From the NCBI GenBank assembly GCA_017504435.1, contig JAFVRD010000015.1, forward strand, positions 1-35,096: 35,096 nucleotides of DNA. Direction: 5' to 3'. The position numbers and the translations under genes are program-made. Positions within the stretch are counted from its first letter, which is position 1; the number at the start of each line of letters is the position of its first letter. Below, piece by piece: positions 1 to 9,720 of this stretch. The notes beneath the pieces were generated by a model. That model did not search any database and was not told where the DNA came from. It saw only the letters and a list, made by a program, of their open reading frames with translations. The DNA is from Lentisphaeria bacterium. GTDB lineage: Bacteria > Verrucomicrobiota > Lentisphaeria > Victivallales > Victivallaceae.

Positions 1-2769
1 AAGGTTTTTAACGATTTCGCCGCCGGTAACGGTGGTGGTGATTTTACCGTCCACACCTTTTTCACTTCCGGCAAAGACCGTTCCCTGTTTCAACCCGGAA
101 GCGATCGTCTGGGTGATATTGGTGCCGTCATTGGCTTCTGAACCGCCGCCATATACTGAACCACTGGAGTTTTCTTCCAGAACACCGTCTTTGACAATGT
201 TCAATATCAGATTGCCGTTTTCATCAATTGTCAGATAACCATTCTCGACGTTGGCAACTGTATCATCTTCACCAAGCGTTCCGGTGACGCCAGTGGCAAC
301 GACTGTCCCTGTTGTCAAATCCGCACCATCCACAGTGATGGTAACTTTGCTGACATCCAAACCGGTGAAATTGACCTGCGCACCGTTGAAAGTCAGAGTA
401 TTGGTGCCGCTGAGGGTTATCGCCGCGAAGTTTATCGCATCGGCATTGCCGAATGTGAAGTTAACATTTTCACCGTAAACTGCTGCACTGTCAGCACTGG
501 AGACCGTGGCATTCAAAGTATTTTTTCCGGTAAACTTGAGCATACCTCCGGCAATGTGAATCGTGTCGGAAGCGGTGGCAAAAGTAGAACCACTGATAGT
601 GGTGGTTCCGGCTTTAATGTAAATCGCACCGCCGAGTTTTGCGGTAGTGTTGCCTGAGAAGAAAGAATCACTGACATTCAGGTTGCCTTTTTCCACAAAA
701 ACAGCTCCGCCGCCATAACCACCTGATATTGCCGCCGCGTTGTCAGTGAATCGGGAGGATGAAATATCCAGTGTCTTGTTGCTATAAAGATAAATCGCAC
801 CTCCATCACGGGTAGTGGCTTTATTTCCGGAAAAAACCGAATTGGCAATCATACTATCAGTGTTTCCTGCGATCCAAATCGCACCGGCATGATAGTTGGT
901 AGATTTATTATTGGTGAAATCTGCATTCGTGACATTAAGACCGTCAGCAGCATAAATTGCTCCTCTGCCTTGGGCAGTGTTGGAATCAAAAACACTTCTG
1001 TTTTTTTCAGAGCCGGAGATGGTGATAAATGAGTTCGAATAAATCACACTGCCGCTGGCATGACCATTGTTCCCGTATCCGGAAACCTTGTTGTTTGCAA
1101 ATGTACTGCCGTAGATGACCGCAGAGGCATCGGCTGCCACTACCCAGGCTGCACCATCTCCATTGGGAGTTGCGGACTGGGGGTTGGTTAAAGTCACACC
1201 GGAGAGAGTCGTCCGGTCAAAAACGATAGTGCCGCCATTGAGGAAAATACGTTCATCGGCGGAGAGCTGACTGATCACGGCAGTGTTTCCGTCCCAGACC
1301 GTCGGGGCGGCATTACCTTTATTGACACCTGTATAAAGGACACCGTTTACAGATATCCGGTCGCTTCCGGCGGCACCGTAGATGGTGGCTGAAACTGCAC
1401 CTTTCTCATCAATGATTCCGGAAAATCCGTTATAGCCGGCATTTTTGAAATCTTCGTACGTGGCAAATGAATCAAATCCATTGCCTGAATCATAGCCGAT
1501 TTTGATCTTATCGGCAGTTCGCAGAGTCAATGCCTCATCCGCAAAGGAAAGCTGCTGCAGATATTGGGAATCTTGGGCAACATAAGCACTGCCATTGAGA
1601 ACGGCATCCATGCCATTAACAGAGATAGTTTGCGGAATTTCGCTGAAAGATATTCCGTCGGCAACAGTCAGAGTTCCGGCCATGTACGGAACATCAATGG
1701 TGATATTCACTCCGGTGAGATCCTGGGATGAGAAAGTAACGGAATTACTGCCTTTGAAGTTGATGGTTTTTTCCGCAGATGTGATATTCAGTGCCGGGAT
1801 TTCGATAGCTTCACTGTTGATGAAGGTCATGATCCCGTCGACCGTGACTGCAGAAGCAGAAACAATATCGGCACCGATCAGGTTTTCTCCCGACAATTTG
1901 AGCGTACCTGCGTTGTTGTATATAGTATCACTGTCTTGGGCAAAAGTAGAACCGGAAATCGTAACTTTTGCTGTGTTGATGTAAATCGCTCCGCCGAGTT
2001 TTGATGTTGTGTTGCCGTCAAAAAGCGAGTCACTGATAGAAACATTGTTTTTGTAGGCATGAATTGCTCCGCCGCCTATGCCATTTGAAGCGCTGGCGCC
2101 GGCATTACCGCTGAATGTTGAACCGCTGATAGTTGCAGAGTTATTCAAATATATGGCTCCGCCATCCCTGGCGGATGTATTTTTATAGAACATCACATCG
2201 GTCAATGTCGCCGTTGAACCGGCAGCCACTGCCCCGCCATGATATTGTTTTGATTCGTTGTTTGCAAATGTTGCTCCGGTAATAGTTGCTGTACCATTGG
2301 CATAAACAGCACCGCCTTGTCCCTGAGCTTGGTTGCCGATAAAATAACTATTTTTTCCTGACTCGGATGCGTCGATGGTTATTGCACTGGCTGCATGAAC
2401 CGCACCACCATACGCATGACCATACGCACCCCATCCCGCGATGGAATTGCTGCTGAATGTCGTCCCGAGCAGAAACAATGTACCGGAAGCATTCAACGCA
2501 CCTCCGTCACCTCCGGGAATCTTATTCCCGTTAGGATTTGTTGTTTTCGATGAACTGATGACCGAATCATTCCAAAGCAATGCTTGCGTACTGAGTCTGA
2601 TTCCGGATACCGAAATTTGGTCAATAACACTGGTATTGGTCAATGTGCCACCTTCCAGTGTATTACCGACATATTTTCCGGAATTTCCGAGTTCAAACGT
2701 GTTGCCAAGATAAGTGAACTCAGTTTCTTCTTGCGGAGCATAAAAATCAGTGTTGGTATAAGTTGCCAT
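1..2769 (-). CDS. Pmp-like beta-helix adhesin, 3' end beyond window
   Basis: The frame stays open from ATG 2769 to the window edge (923 codons, no stop). The start is fixed by AAGGAGG just upstream and an in-frame TAA at 2781-2779. The protein is low in Cys and rich in Gly, Asn, Ser and Thr. It carries two blocks of the chlamydial polymorphic-membrane-protein type repeat (GGA[I/V] followed by FxxN), for example DGGAIYLNNSATISGSTFSG, at about residues 85-275 and 510-730. The two blocks are joined by a beta-rich spacer. This repeat family forms right-handed parallel beta-helices on cell surfaces. No signal peptide is visible at the N-terminus (MATYTNTDFYAPQEE), which is odd for a surface protein. 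The end seen here (GTVFAGSEKGVDGKI...) starts another beta-rich repeat type. The gene begins 24 nt after the GH36-like gene and is probably in the same operon. Function (adhesin or substrate binding) is inferred. Confidence 0.8.
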   Translation of the reverse strand, partial: MATYTNTDFYAPQEETEFTYLGNTFELGNSGKYVGNTLEGGTLTNTSVIDQISVSGIRLSTQALLWNDSVISSSKTTNPNGNKIPGGDGGALNASGTLFLLGTTFSSNSIAGWGAYGHAYGGAVHAASAITIDASESGKNSYFIGNQAQGQGGAVYANGTATITGATFANNESKQYHGGAVAAGSTATLTDVMFYKNTSARDGGAIYLNNSATISGSTFSGNAGASASNGIGGGAIHAYKNNVSISDSLFDGNTTSKLGGAIYINTAKVTISGSTFAQDSDTIYNNAGTLKLSGENLIGADIVSASAVTVDGIMTFINSEAIEIPALNITSAEKTINFKGSNSVTFSSQDLTGVNITIDVPYMAGTLTVADGISFSEIPQTISVNGMDAVLNGSAYVAQDSQYLQQLSFADEALTLRTADKIKIGYDSGNGFDSFATYEDFKNAGYNGFSGIIDEKGAVSATIYGAAGSDRISVNGVLYTGVNKGNAAPTVWDGNTAVISQLSADERIFLNGGTIVFDRTTLSGVTLTNPQSATPNGDGAAWVVAADASAVIYGSTFANNKVSGYGNNGHASGSVIYSNSFITISGSEKNRSVFDSNTAQGRGAIYAADGLNVTNADFTNNKSTNYHAGAIWIAGNTDSMIANSVFSGNKATTRDGGAIYLYSNKTLDISSSRFTDNAAAISGGYGGGAVFVEKGNLNVSDSFFSGNTTAKLGGAIYIKAGTTTISGSTFATASDTIHIAGGMLKFTGKNTLNATVSSADSAAVYGENVNFTFGNADAINFAAITLSGTNTLTFNGAQVNFTGLDVSKVTITVDGADLTTGTVVATGVTGTLGEDDTVANVENGYLTIDENGNLILNIVKDGVLEENSSGSVYGGGSEANDGTNITQTIASGLKQGTVFAGSEKGVDGKITTTVTGGEIVKNL
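622..1190 (-). repeat. Second copy of the GGA/FxxN block inside the adhesin gene
   Basis: This stretch is a diverged copy of the block at about 1976-2510. Matching DNA includes the run around 622-645 against 1978-2003 (AAATCGC-CCGCCGAGTTTT). The encoded segments align in order: GGAIYIKAGTTTISGSTFA here against GGAIYINTAKVTISGSTFA there. Boundaries are approximate because I aligned by eye. Confidence 0.6.
1976..2510 (-). repeat. First copy of the GGA/FxxN block inside the adhesin gene
   Basis: About seven GGA(I/V/L) units are followed by FxxN-like turns, spaced roughly 25-35 residues apart. The block is copied at about 622-1190, indicating a segmental duplication within the gene. Edges are approximate. 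Confidence 0.6.
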
Positions 2770-2793
2770 ACGTCCTCCTTATAATTAGTTGTT

Positions 2794-5193
2794 TTATAAC
2801 TCACTGATTGGTTCTTCACTGCCAATTATTTCCATGCGCGAACAGCACGGAAATCCCAATGGATATTGCGGAACCGGAATAATATTTTTCATTTCCGGAC
2901 CGCAATCTGCACTTGCGCGGGAACGGGATTCATGACCCGAAGCCCACAATTCGATATCACACTCTCTGTTATCCAGTTCCAAGCGGAAAAAATCATTGCC
3001 TCCGCAGGGGATCTGAGCATGGAAAAACCTGCCCCATGCTATTTTAATTTCGGGGTTCTGGTATTCGCCGCGTCCTTCATTGCCGCTGAAAATTTCGGTC
3101 AGCGGTACTGCGTAACAGTTTCCGGTTGCGCGTGCATCTCTGGACAAATAGAGTTTCGCGGTACATTTTTCAGCAGACTTTCCGGTGATACGGAATGTCA
3201 ATGCACAATTATTCATCCGGTAAGGAGCGCGCAACTTGAACCAGTAACGTTTGCCGCCCGGGATGAGCTGATCCATGCCATCGGTGATTTTGAATTCGGG
3301 AATTTGGTAAACTTCTGCCACCATCGGTGCGATTTTCTCAGAAACCGTCGCTGATGCCGGATAAAAATACTCTCCGTCAATATATTGGAAGGGCAGGGGA
3401 CCGAAATCAATTTTTTCAGTGGTCTTCTGCAAAATTTTTACTTCATGCGGAGCAAATACCAGTTCCGTTCCGGTCGTCCGGCAATCAGGGTAGATCTGCA
3501 GCAATGTTTCATTTGCACCACGTTCCGGAGCCGCGCAGGTTTGCGGTATCGGCAGCGGATTGCGCAATGCAACAAGTTCACCGTTGTCCAACGGATGGAC
3601 AAAACCGTAAATTTCGCCATGCCGGGGATTGCCGCCGGTCATGGTGCATTTGCCGTTGAAAATGATGTGTTCAAAATTTCTGGCAAAAGTCATCGTATCA
3701 CGCAAAATTTTGCATTGTCCGTCAGTTAATGCTTCCGGTTGAAGTGTCCAAGGCTGATAACTGGTTCCCCGCATTACCGCCCAGAGCGCGCAATTGCTCC
3801 ATACGCCGTCATCACCCATGAATGGATTGCGCGGAGCCTGCGGAAAATCGTGGTTGTCAATGCAATTTAAAGGTACCATACTGCCGTCTCTGCGGAAGTG
3901 GTGATAATACTGGATATCCCGGGCGGTAAATGTGCAATCCCGCTGATTGAGAGACGGTATCGAACAGTATTCACAATCTCCGGAATCGGCGAGAAACAGA
4001 TGTTCAGCATAGCACAACTGCCACGGAGACGGCCACCAGCCGTGCCGGAGTTTGACGTTTTTATTGGCTTTGCGGATTGCTGAAGCGATCCGGTTCTGGA
4101 CATTTACCGATGCTTCCCGGACGTGGTTGCGGGTGGGATATTTGGTTTTGAATTCATCATTGGTGGCACAATCATTGTCCCAATCCATTTTCAGATGTAC
4201 AGCACCGATATCGCCACTGACCAATTCACAGAAGCGTTCAGTGAGCATTTTTTCCAGTTTTTTATCCAACAGCACGCCGAAACCTTTACCGCGGTAGGTC
4301 GAACTCATGCCGCTGCCGACGGCAATGCCGATGCTTTGCAGATAATCCGGATTCATTCCCATCGGACCGTTGTGAGATACCCACAAACTTAAATCTGCGT
4401 GATTTGCTTTGAATAATTTTTTCAATTCGATCAATCCGGCTTCACCACCTGCGGCGGCTTTGGCTTGAAATATCGAATCGCGATCCTGCCATCCGGCATC
4501 AAGCGTGTAGATATCCGGAGTCAGATCCAATTGCGAAAATGCTTTGACAAAACTCCGGTAGTTGTCGCCGCCGATGATGTATTCATAACTTCCGGTATAC
4601 GGTTCGCTCCAGAATGAGCAAAAACTGAACAGAGCTTTGTCTGCTCCGGGCAGTTTTATTGAATCAAGATAATTGCGGAACGCCCTTTCAGGATCATCGG
4701 CTTTGCCGTATATAGCACTGATCGTGACCAATCTGCCGTTTTCCCAAACCGGATGCTGGCGCAATTCCCAAGTGCTGGAATGCTCATTTTGAGCGCGGAC
4801 GATGTTGAAACCGGCCTGATGTTCCAATGCAGCGAAATATTTTTTTCCGATCAAAGGATAACCGCATCCGGGCATGACGCCGCCGCCTTCTTCATCGGAT
4901 AACTCCATGGACAACTGACTGCATGAAGCTGCATAACCGCGCATTTTCAAATCCGGATCATCAACCGTTTGCCGGTCGATCACCAGATAATCGGGGGTCG
5001 GATATTCCGTTTCTGAGGTTATCTCCACGGTTTTCCGGAAAAATCCCTCCTGAGAAGTTATGTTTACGGACATGAAAATATCTCCGGAACGGAATTTCCC
5101 GTTGCCGAGAGATTCCCATTTGCAGATATTTCCGGCAATGCTCAATTCCACAGCCGGATGATCCGCTATGTTTTGCTGCAGTTCGAGTGACAT
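2794..5193 (-). CDS. GH36-like (clan GH-D) cytoplasmic glycosidase
   Basis: The protein has 799 aa and no signal peptide, so it probably acts in the cytoplasm on imported oligosaccharides. The middle (about 195-480) is a TIM barrel with features of alpha-galactosidase-like clan GH-D enzymes: YTLDAGWQDRDS near 235-245, LWVSHNGPMGMNP, then HLKMDWDND, whose aspartate is at the place of the usual KxD nucleophile. A later DSGDCEYCS could hold the acid/base Asp. The N-terminal part is beta-rich, and the C-terminal 200 residues look like beta-sandwich domains. ATG 5193 is preferred because GGGAGA lies about 10 nt upstream; an in-frame TTG at 5211 would add six residues but has no such site. It lies 33 nt after the secreted GH42-like gene. 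Substrate specificity cannot be read from sequence. Confidence 0.7.
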   Translation of the reverse strand: MSLELQQNIADHPAVELSIAGNICKWESLGNGKFRSGDIFMSVNITSQEGFFRKTVEITSETEYPTPDYLVIDRQTVDDPDLKMRGYAASCSQLSMELSDEEGGGVMPGCGYPLIGKKYFAALEHQAGFNIVRAQNEHSSTWELRQHPVWENGRLVTISAIYGKADDPERAFRNYLDSIKLPGADKALFSFCSFWSEPYTGSYEYIIGGDNYRSFVKAFSQLDLTPDIYTLDAGWQDRDSIFQAKAAAGGEAGLIELKKLFKANHADLSLWVSHNGPMGMNPDYLQSIGIAVGSGMSSTYRGKGFGVLLDKKLEKMLTERFCELVSGDIGAVHLKMDWDNDCATNDEFKTKYPTRNHVREASVNVQNRIASAIRKANKNVKLRHGWWPSPWQLCYAEHLFLADSGDCEYCSIPSLNQRDCTFTARDIQYYHHFRRDGSMVPLNCIDNHDFPQAPRNPFMGDDGVWSNCALWAVMRGTSYQPWTLQPEALTDGQCKILRDTMTFARNFEHIIFNGKCTMTGGNPRHGEIYGFVHPLDNGELVALRNPLPIPQTCAAPERGANETLLQIYPDCRTTGTELVFAPHEVKILQKTTEKIDFGPLPFQYIDGEYFYPASATVSEKIAPMVAEVYQIPEFKITDGMDQLIPGGKRYWFKLRAPYRMNNCALTFRITGKSAEKCTAKLYLSRDARATGNCYAVPLTEIFSGNEGRGEYQNPEIKIAWGRFFHAQIPCGGNDFFRLELDNRECDIELWASGHESRSRASADCGPEMKNIIPVPQYPLGFPCCSRMEIIGSEEPISEL

Positions 5194-5226
5194 ATTCAAA
5201 AATTCTCCCAATCAGAACCCCCCAAA

Positions 5227-8200
5227 CTATTTTTGCGGCTTCAACAGTTTAAACCAGCGGGTTTCGCCATATTTCATCGCAATGGTGATACTTTGGCAAT
5301 TCTTTTTAATTATTTTTACTTCGGATTTGCCGTTAACGATCGCCGCTGTTGCCAGATCTGCCACGTCTGCAGGCTCAGCCCATTGCAGAGTTTTTTCTCC
5401 GTCAGAGGTTGCATGAATGGCAATAATACCGTTTCCAGCATAGGAAATTTCTCCCAGCGGGGCAAACGGAACGATCCCGGTTTCCAGAGCCAGCTGCCGG
5501 AAAAATCCCGGATCGACCGCCAAACCCAACGGAATACTCAAGTACACCGCAGTCCAGTTTTTGTGCCGCTTGACGGCTGCACCAACCAGTCCCGTGCGGG
5601 CCAGATATGCCAGCGGTTTGGCTCCCGGGTCATCGACATAATATAACGGTATGGCAAATGGACCGGCAGATATCGGAGCTGCGTTTTTGATAAAACGGGA
5701 TAACGGATCGGAGAAACGTTCCGGACCGAATGCCGCCAATCCCGTCATATTGTTGGGGGCGGATTTGACATCCATCCCGGTCAGACGGCGGATATTTTTC
5801 TCAAAACCTCCCGGTGCAGTGCGTCCGGCATCAAAAACGAATACCAGAATGTTTCCATTTTTTTGCAGATTCTTTTCAACAAATGCGATCTGTTCTTCGG
5901 TCATGGTCGTTCCCAACGCGAAAACATTGATTTTCGCAGCTTTGCGCTCCGGATGGGTGAGGTCGCTGAGCAAATATTGCTGAACACCGACTCCGGATTG
6001 GAAAAGTACGCGCTGACCCTGATGAGTGGAGTGCTGATCGACAGACCAACCGAAACGGTCTCCCATCATCGTCCGGGCTTCTTCGTCCCAGAAAAATGCG
6101 ATCTGATCATCCAATTCGATCGTTGGCGCATCATGTTTGGCTGCGGCGAATGATTCCCGGATGGTATCGCCCATCTCATATTGGTAGGATGAATTACCAC
6201 CGATAGTCAAATACCAGTAGCCTTGACGGTTGGTGAGTGCCGGTGCCGCCATTTTACGGGTCATGTTGAGGAAGCCGTCCGGGCCGTGTTCAACTCCGTT
6301 CCAACGGATGGCATTGCTGGTGCCGTAGACGGCGACCGGGGAATAACTGGTACGCAGGTCAAGTTCATCCAGATATACTTTTTTATGCAATACTGCAGAT
6401 GCAGGAGGCTGATGCACCCGTCCGACTGCACCATGCAGACGGCTGACCCCGTAGGGCGGCACGCTGACCATGATATCAAACGGGGAATGTTTCAGCAAAT
6501 GTCCCATGGAAGTACCGAAATAATAACGGGACTTCAACAGTTTTTTGCCCATTCCGCGTTCAAATTCGGTGGTGCAAAATCCGAGTGTATCAGTGATGAC
6601 TTCCGGATAAAGTTTGATGAAGTCAATGATTTTTCTCGCTTCCGGATCATTCGGATCACGCAGAAACCGGTGACGGTTGTATGCTTCTTTGGTCGGAAAC
6701 GTAATAGTTTCAAAAGTGAGTTTTTCATCGCCCCATGCTTTGCGGAGCGCATTGACATCGTTGCGGTAATATTTGCGGATGGCATCTTTCATTGCCGCCA
6801 GATTGCCCGGTGAACGATCCATCATTTCAGCGAAATCGTTTTTGCGCGGGCGGTAGAACCACTGACCGTCTCCGCCACCGAAAACATGAATACCCACTAC
6901 AGCTTTGCCCCACGGTTTGGTTTTCAGATATTTCCCGAGCGCAAAAAGGAATTTGCCGCATTCCCGGCGGAAATCCGGAGCTGTAAAAGAAACGTAAGGA
7001 TATTTTTGTCCTTTGCGTTCCGGATAATATCTGGCATCCGGCGGATTCATGTAAGCTATTTTATCATTGATATCCCGCCATGCTGCATCTGGATAGACAT
7101 TGCCGAAATCCAGAGCCGGATCAATACCGATCATCAATGCCACATTGGCATCCGGCGCATACGAAAGCGCATGCAGTAATTGATTGTCTACCTGAGAAAA
7201 GTCGTAAGTTCCATCACTTTGCCATGCCGGTACTCTGCGGCGGTTATCGATATTGATTTTAATAAAATGGATATCGGCATGACACTGTGCCATCAATTTG
7301 TAGATATTGCCGTCATATCCGGCGACACCGCTCATCGGGAAAAACGGTTTCATTTCCGCGGTCTGCCGCCGGTTCAAGTGGTCGAGCAGAGCCTGTCCGG
7401 TCAGCAGCCGTTCCCGGTCGGTATCGCGGGGCATGGGTTGATAAACATTGTTGGGATATTCCCGCAAAGCCAGATCGGCAAGTGCGATTTTGCATTGGGC
7501 GGCATCGGAGATCAATTCGACCTGTAAAGTTAATGGCAAATTGGATTTCCGGGTATTGAACTGCAGCGGAAGCAGTGTCCATTTGCCGTTCTTCCGCAGC
7601 GGTGTGACCGGGTTGTACTGACGGAAAGTCTGGATGACTTTGCCGTTTGCCATAACTTTGACCTGCAGAATAAGACTGCCGCCGGAGACCGAATCTTCCA
7701 GGACTTTATGGTATACCGTTAACAAATAACGGGTATCGGGGCGTATCGCAGTACCGGAATTGACCAGCTGCAGCATCCCGGTGTTGCGGTTGCGTTCCAT
7801 AATTACGGTTTTTTTGCCGTTGAAAAGCAGCGCATCACCGGCGATGATTCGGTCATCATTCAGTGTCGGGACAATGGGTTTTTCTGTCGGCAACACCGGA
7901 ATATCCTGTGATTTCCCGGTATATCCGGGGACGTTTACGGCTGTCCAATTGACAGGATAATTTTCCAAAGCTGCATTTTTGAGCAAATTACCTTTGTCCC
8001 GGCGGATTTCGACCCGGTTGCTGTAAGATTCCGGCAGATCAAGAAGCAATTCGCCTGCTTTTTCTGCGGTAATTATCATCGGATCTCCGGCGCTGTGGAT
8101 CAGGAAAAATTTATCGCCGGGAGCGACGGACATCCGCGGTGTCACCCGCAATTTTTGAGCTGCGCCATGAGCGAAGTAATCAAAGGTGATATAATTGTTG

Positions 8201-8802
8201 TTATTTGACCGGACGGTGAATTTCAACGGTTTGCCATTCAACTGCTGTACCGGGCAGGGACGGGGACGGTCAAGGATAATATTGCGGAGCATCCCGTCCG
8301 GATTGCCGCCGAGGATAAAGGTGTCTGCGATCGGCAGGATATCGCGTTTCAGAGAAATGAGTTCTTTATCATCGACTTTGACAGAAACAGAACCGTTCTG
8401 CCAGAGCAATTCAATTTCGTACCACACCGCCCATTGAAATTTTGCCGGTGCAGAGAAGGTTTCTTTACCGATATGCAGAGAGATATCATCTTCAGTCAGA
8501 CTGAGTGCGACCGGACCGCTGGCAAAAAAGGTTTTTCTGCCGGGGGTTGAGAAATGGGGATAATAGTCAATATTGAATTTGCCGCATTTTTGATCTGCCT
8601 GTCCGGAAACTTTTACTTCCAGCGGATCATAATCGCCTTTGCCGGTTGCATCGATCGCTGAAAAACTGGTATGCGGCATTGCTTCCGCCTGTCCGGAAAT
8701 AATCATGCCGCCCGGTCGTACCGGTGCAGATGTCGGCACAGTTACCGCGCTGTAACAACATGCACCGGCAAGAAAAATTGTGGAAACAAATATTTTTTTC
8801 AT
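5227..8802 (-). CDS. Secreted multidomain GH42-like glycosidase
   Basis: The protein has 1191 aa and a clear Sec signal peptide (MKKIFVSTIFLAGACCYSA), so it is exported. Residues about 25-200 look like a concanavalin/LamG-type beta-sandwich, and 200-480 like further carbohydrate-binding-type sandwiches. About 480-880 resembles a GH-A TIM barrel of the beta-galactosidase (GH42) sort, with a possible nucleophile Glu in KVYLDELDLRTS. About 900-1080 resembles the glutamine-amidotransferase-like trimerisation domain of GH42 (INVFALGTTMTEEQIAFVEK). The usual acid/base Asn-Glu pair is not evident: the equivalent strand reads GIHVFGGGDGQWFY. The Shine-Dalgarno is weak (AAGG, 2 nt before ATG), so translation may be coupled to the pseudopilin gene 23 nt upstream. 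It could equally be a divergent, unclassified GH-A family. Confidence 0.6.
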   Translation of the reverse strand: MKKIFVSTIFLAGACCYSAVTVPTSAPVRPGGMIISGQAEAMPHTSFSAIDATGKGDYDPLEVKVSGQADQKCGKFNIDYYPHFSTPGRKTFFASGPVALSLTEDDISLHIGKETFSAPAKFQWAVWYEIELLWQNGSVSVKVDDKELISLKRDILPIADTFILGGNPDGMLRNIILDRPRPCPVQQLNGKPLKFTVRSNNNNYITFDYFAHGAAQKLRVTPRMSVAPGDKFFLIHSAGDPMIITAEKAGELLLDLPESYSNRVEIRRDKGNLLKNAALENYPVNWTAVNVPGYTGKSQDIPVLPTEKPIVPTLNDDRIIAGDALLFNGKKTVIMERNRNTGMLQLVNSGTAIRPDTRYLLTVYHKVLEDSVSGGSLILQVKVMANGKVIQTFRQYNPVTPLRKNGKWTLLPLQFNTRKSNLPLTLQVELISDAAQCKIALADLALREYPNNVYQPMPRDTDRERLLTGQALLDHLNRRQTAEMKPFFPMSGVAGYDGNIYKLMAQCHADIHFIKINIDNRRRVPAWQSDGTYDFSQVDNQLLHALSYAPDANVALMIGIDPALDFGNVYPDAAWRDINDKIAYMNPPDARYYPERKGQKYPYVSFTAPDFRRECGKFLFALGKYLKTKPWGKAVVGIHVFGGGDGQWFYRPRKNDFAEMMDRSPGNLAAMKDAIRKYYRNDVNALRKAWGDEKLTFETITFPTKEAYNRHRFLRDPNDPEARKIIDFIKLYPEVITDTLGFCTTEFERGMGKKLLKSRYYFGTSMGHLLKHSPFDIMVSVPPYGVSRLHGAVGRVHQPPASAVLHKKVYLDELDLRTSYSPVAVYGTSNAIRWNGVEHGPDGFLNMTRKMAAPALTNRQGYWYLTIGGNSSYQYEMGDTIRESFAAAKHDAPTIELDDQIAFFWDEEARTMMGDRFGWSVDQHSTHQGQRVLFQSGVGVQQYLLSDLTHPERKAAKINVFALGTTMTEEQIAFVEKNLQKNGNILVFVFDAGRTAPGGFEKNIRRLTGMDVKSAPNNMTGLAAFGPERFSDPLSRFIKNAAPISAGPFAIPLYYVDDPGAKPLAYLARTGLVGAAVKRHKNWTAVYLSIPLGLAVDPGFFRQLALETGIVPFAPLGEISYAGNGIIAIHATSDGEKTLQWAEPADVADLATAAIVNGKSEVKIIKKNCQSITIAMKYGETRWFKLLKPQK

Positions 8803-8825
8803 AGCCTTATGTATTCTTAAATTTA

Positions 8826-9695
8826 TTATTGGAACAAAACGCTGCTTCCTTCATATTTGCCGTATGCAACATCCGGGATCCAGGCTTCTTTCACAGCTGC
8901 GGCATGACCATCGGAATAAGAGATATTTGCCTTGCCTTTATGTTTGTAATCTATTGCCCGGTCGGTAACGTTTTCCAGTTTCAGGTGCTTTAACTCTGAT
9001 GCTTTATAATTTAAGGCATTGCCGTCAAAAATGAAAGCACTTTTGGCATGATTTTTGACTACTGAATTTTTACGGGCTGTAACGGTAAGACTTTCTCCAT
9101 TTTCATAATATTGTCCCAACAGAGTATCGTTGTAGGAATAGTTGAACGCATTGCATTTGTTTTTACCATAAGTTCCGCCTTTGCTGGGATCGGAATATAT
9201 CCAGTTCCGGACATTGCCATTGCCGTCATTGCTCTCCACCGGGCAGATAAACATTTGGAAATATTTCCTTTTCAGATCATAGTCTGCATGAGTTTCATAG
9301 GGAGCGAAATTGTCATAAATATACTTTACATCGCCTTTTAAGCGGTAAGTGCTCAACAAAATGGAGTAAGAACCAATACTGCCGCCGGTGTTGAGCCTCA
9401 TGTAGCCGAGGGGAAAATAAGAGTTATAATCGTTTTGATACATAGTACTGTATTTCCCGATTTCCCCCATTTGAGACAGACAAGTGGAAGCTTTGGCGCG
9501 GCTGCGGGCCTGCTGCAGTGCCGGCAGCAGCATTGCTGCCAGAATAGCGATGATGGCAATTACCACCAAAAGTTCAATCAGCGTAAAGCCGACTTTGGAG
9601 GTGCTGCCTGTAAACCCAAACGGGTTTACTCTCCTGATGTCAGGAGAGTAAACCTTTTTATCATTTGTTTTTTTCGGAACCGGATATGCTATCAT
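8826..9695 (-). CDS. Type II/IV pseudopilin-like protein with H-x9-DG C-terminal motif
   Basis: The protein has 289 aa. The prepilin cleavage and N-methylation motif is unmistakable ([20 protein letters not shown]), followed by a hydrophobic helix. Near the C-terminus, [12 protein letters not shown] is an exact H-x9-DG motif, typical of the large prepilin-like families of Lentisphaerota and Planctomycetota. The leader before the cleavage Gly is unusually long, about 36 residues. It contains a stretch ([10 protein letters not shown]) encoded by a perfect inverted repeat. ATG 9695 is supported by GGAGAGG about 7 nt upstream. The gene lies 25 nt after the acetyl esterase and 23 nt before the GH42-like gene. 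The family is known only by processing signals, so a role in surface display or secretion of the degradative enzymes is inference. Confidence 0.85.
   Translation of the reverse strand: MIAYPVPKKTNDKKVYSPDIRRVNPFGFTGSTSKVGFTLIELLVVIAIIAILAAMLLPALQQARSRAKASTCLSQMGEIGKYSTMYQNDYNSYFPLGYMRLNTGGSIGSYSILLSTYRLKGDVKYIYDNFAPYETHADYDLKRKYFQMFICPVESNDGNGNVRNWIYSDPSKGGTYGKNKCNAFNYSYNDTLLGQYYENGESLTVTARKNSVVKNHAKSAFIFDGNALNYKASELKHLKLENVTDRAIDYKHKGKANISYSDGHAAAVKEAWIPDVAYGKYEGSSVLFQ
9623..9654. repeat. Perfect 32-nt palindromic element inside the pseudopilin leader
   Basis: Two perfect 15-nt arms (GGTTTACTCTCCTGA and its reverse complement) are separated by 2 nt. It lies in frame between the start codon and the prepilin cleavage site, and codes [10 protein letters not shown] on the minus strand. 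It overlaps a second, shorter inverted repeat (TAAACCC 9611-9617 with GGGTTTA 9622-9628). In mRNA the two hairpins cannot form fully at the same time. I see no second copy in this window. Confidence 0.85.
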
Positions 9696-9720
9696 AAAAT
9701 TACCTCTCCGGAATAAAATT

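Noticed and set aside
1-2769. Frameshifts or pseudogene in the adhesin
   Set aside because: Re-anchoring the start at 2769 gives one uninterrupted frame to the window edge.
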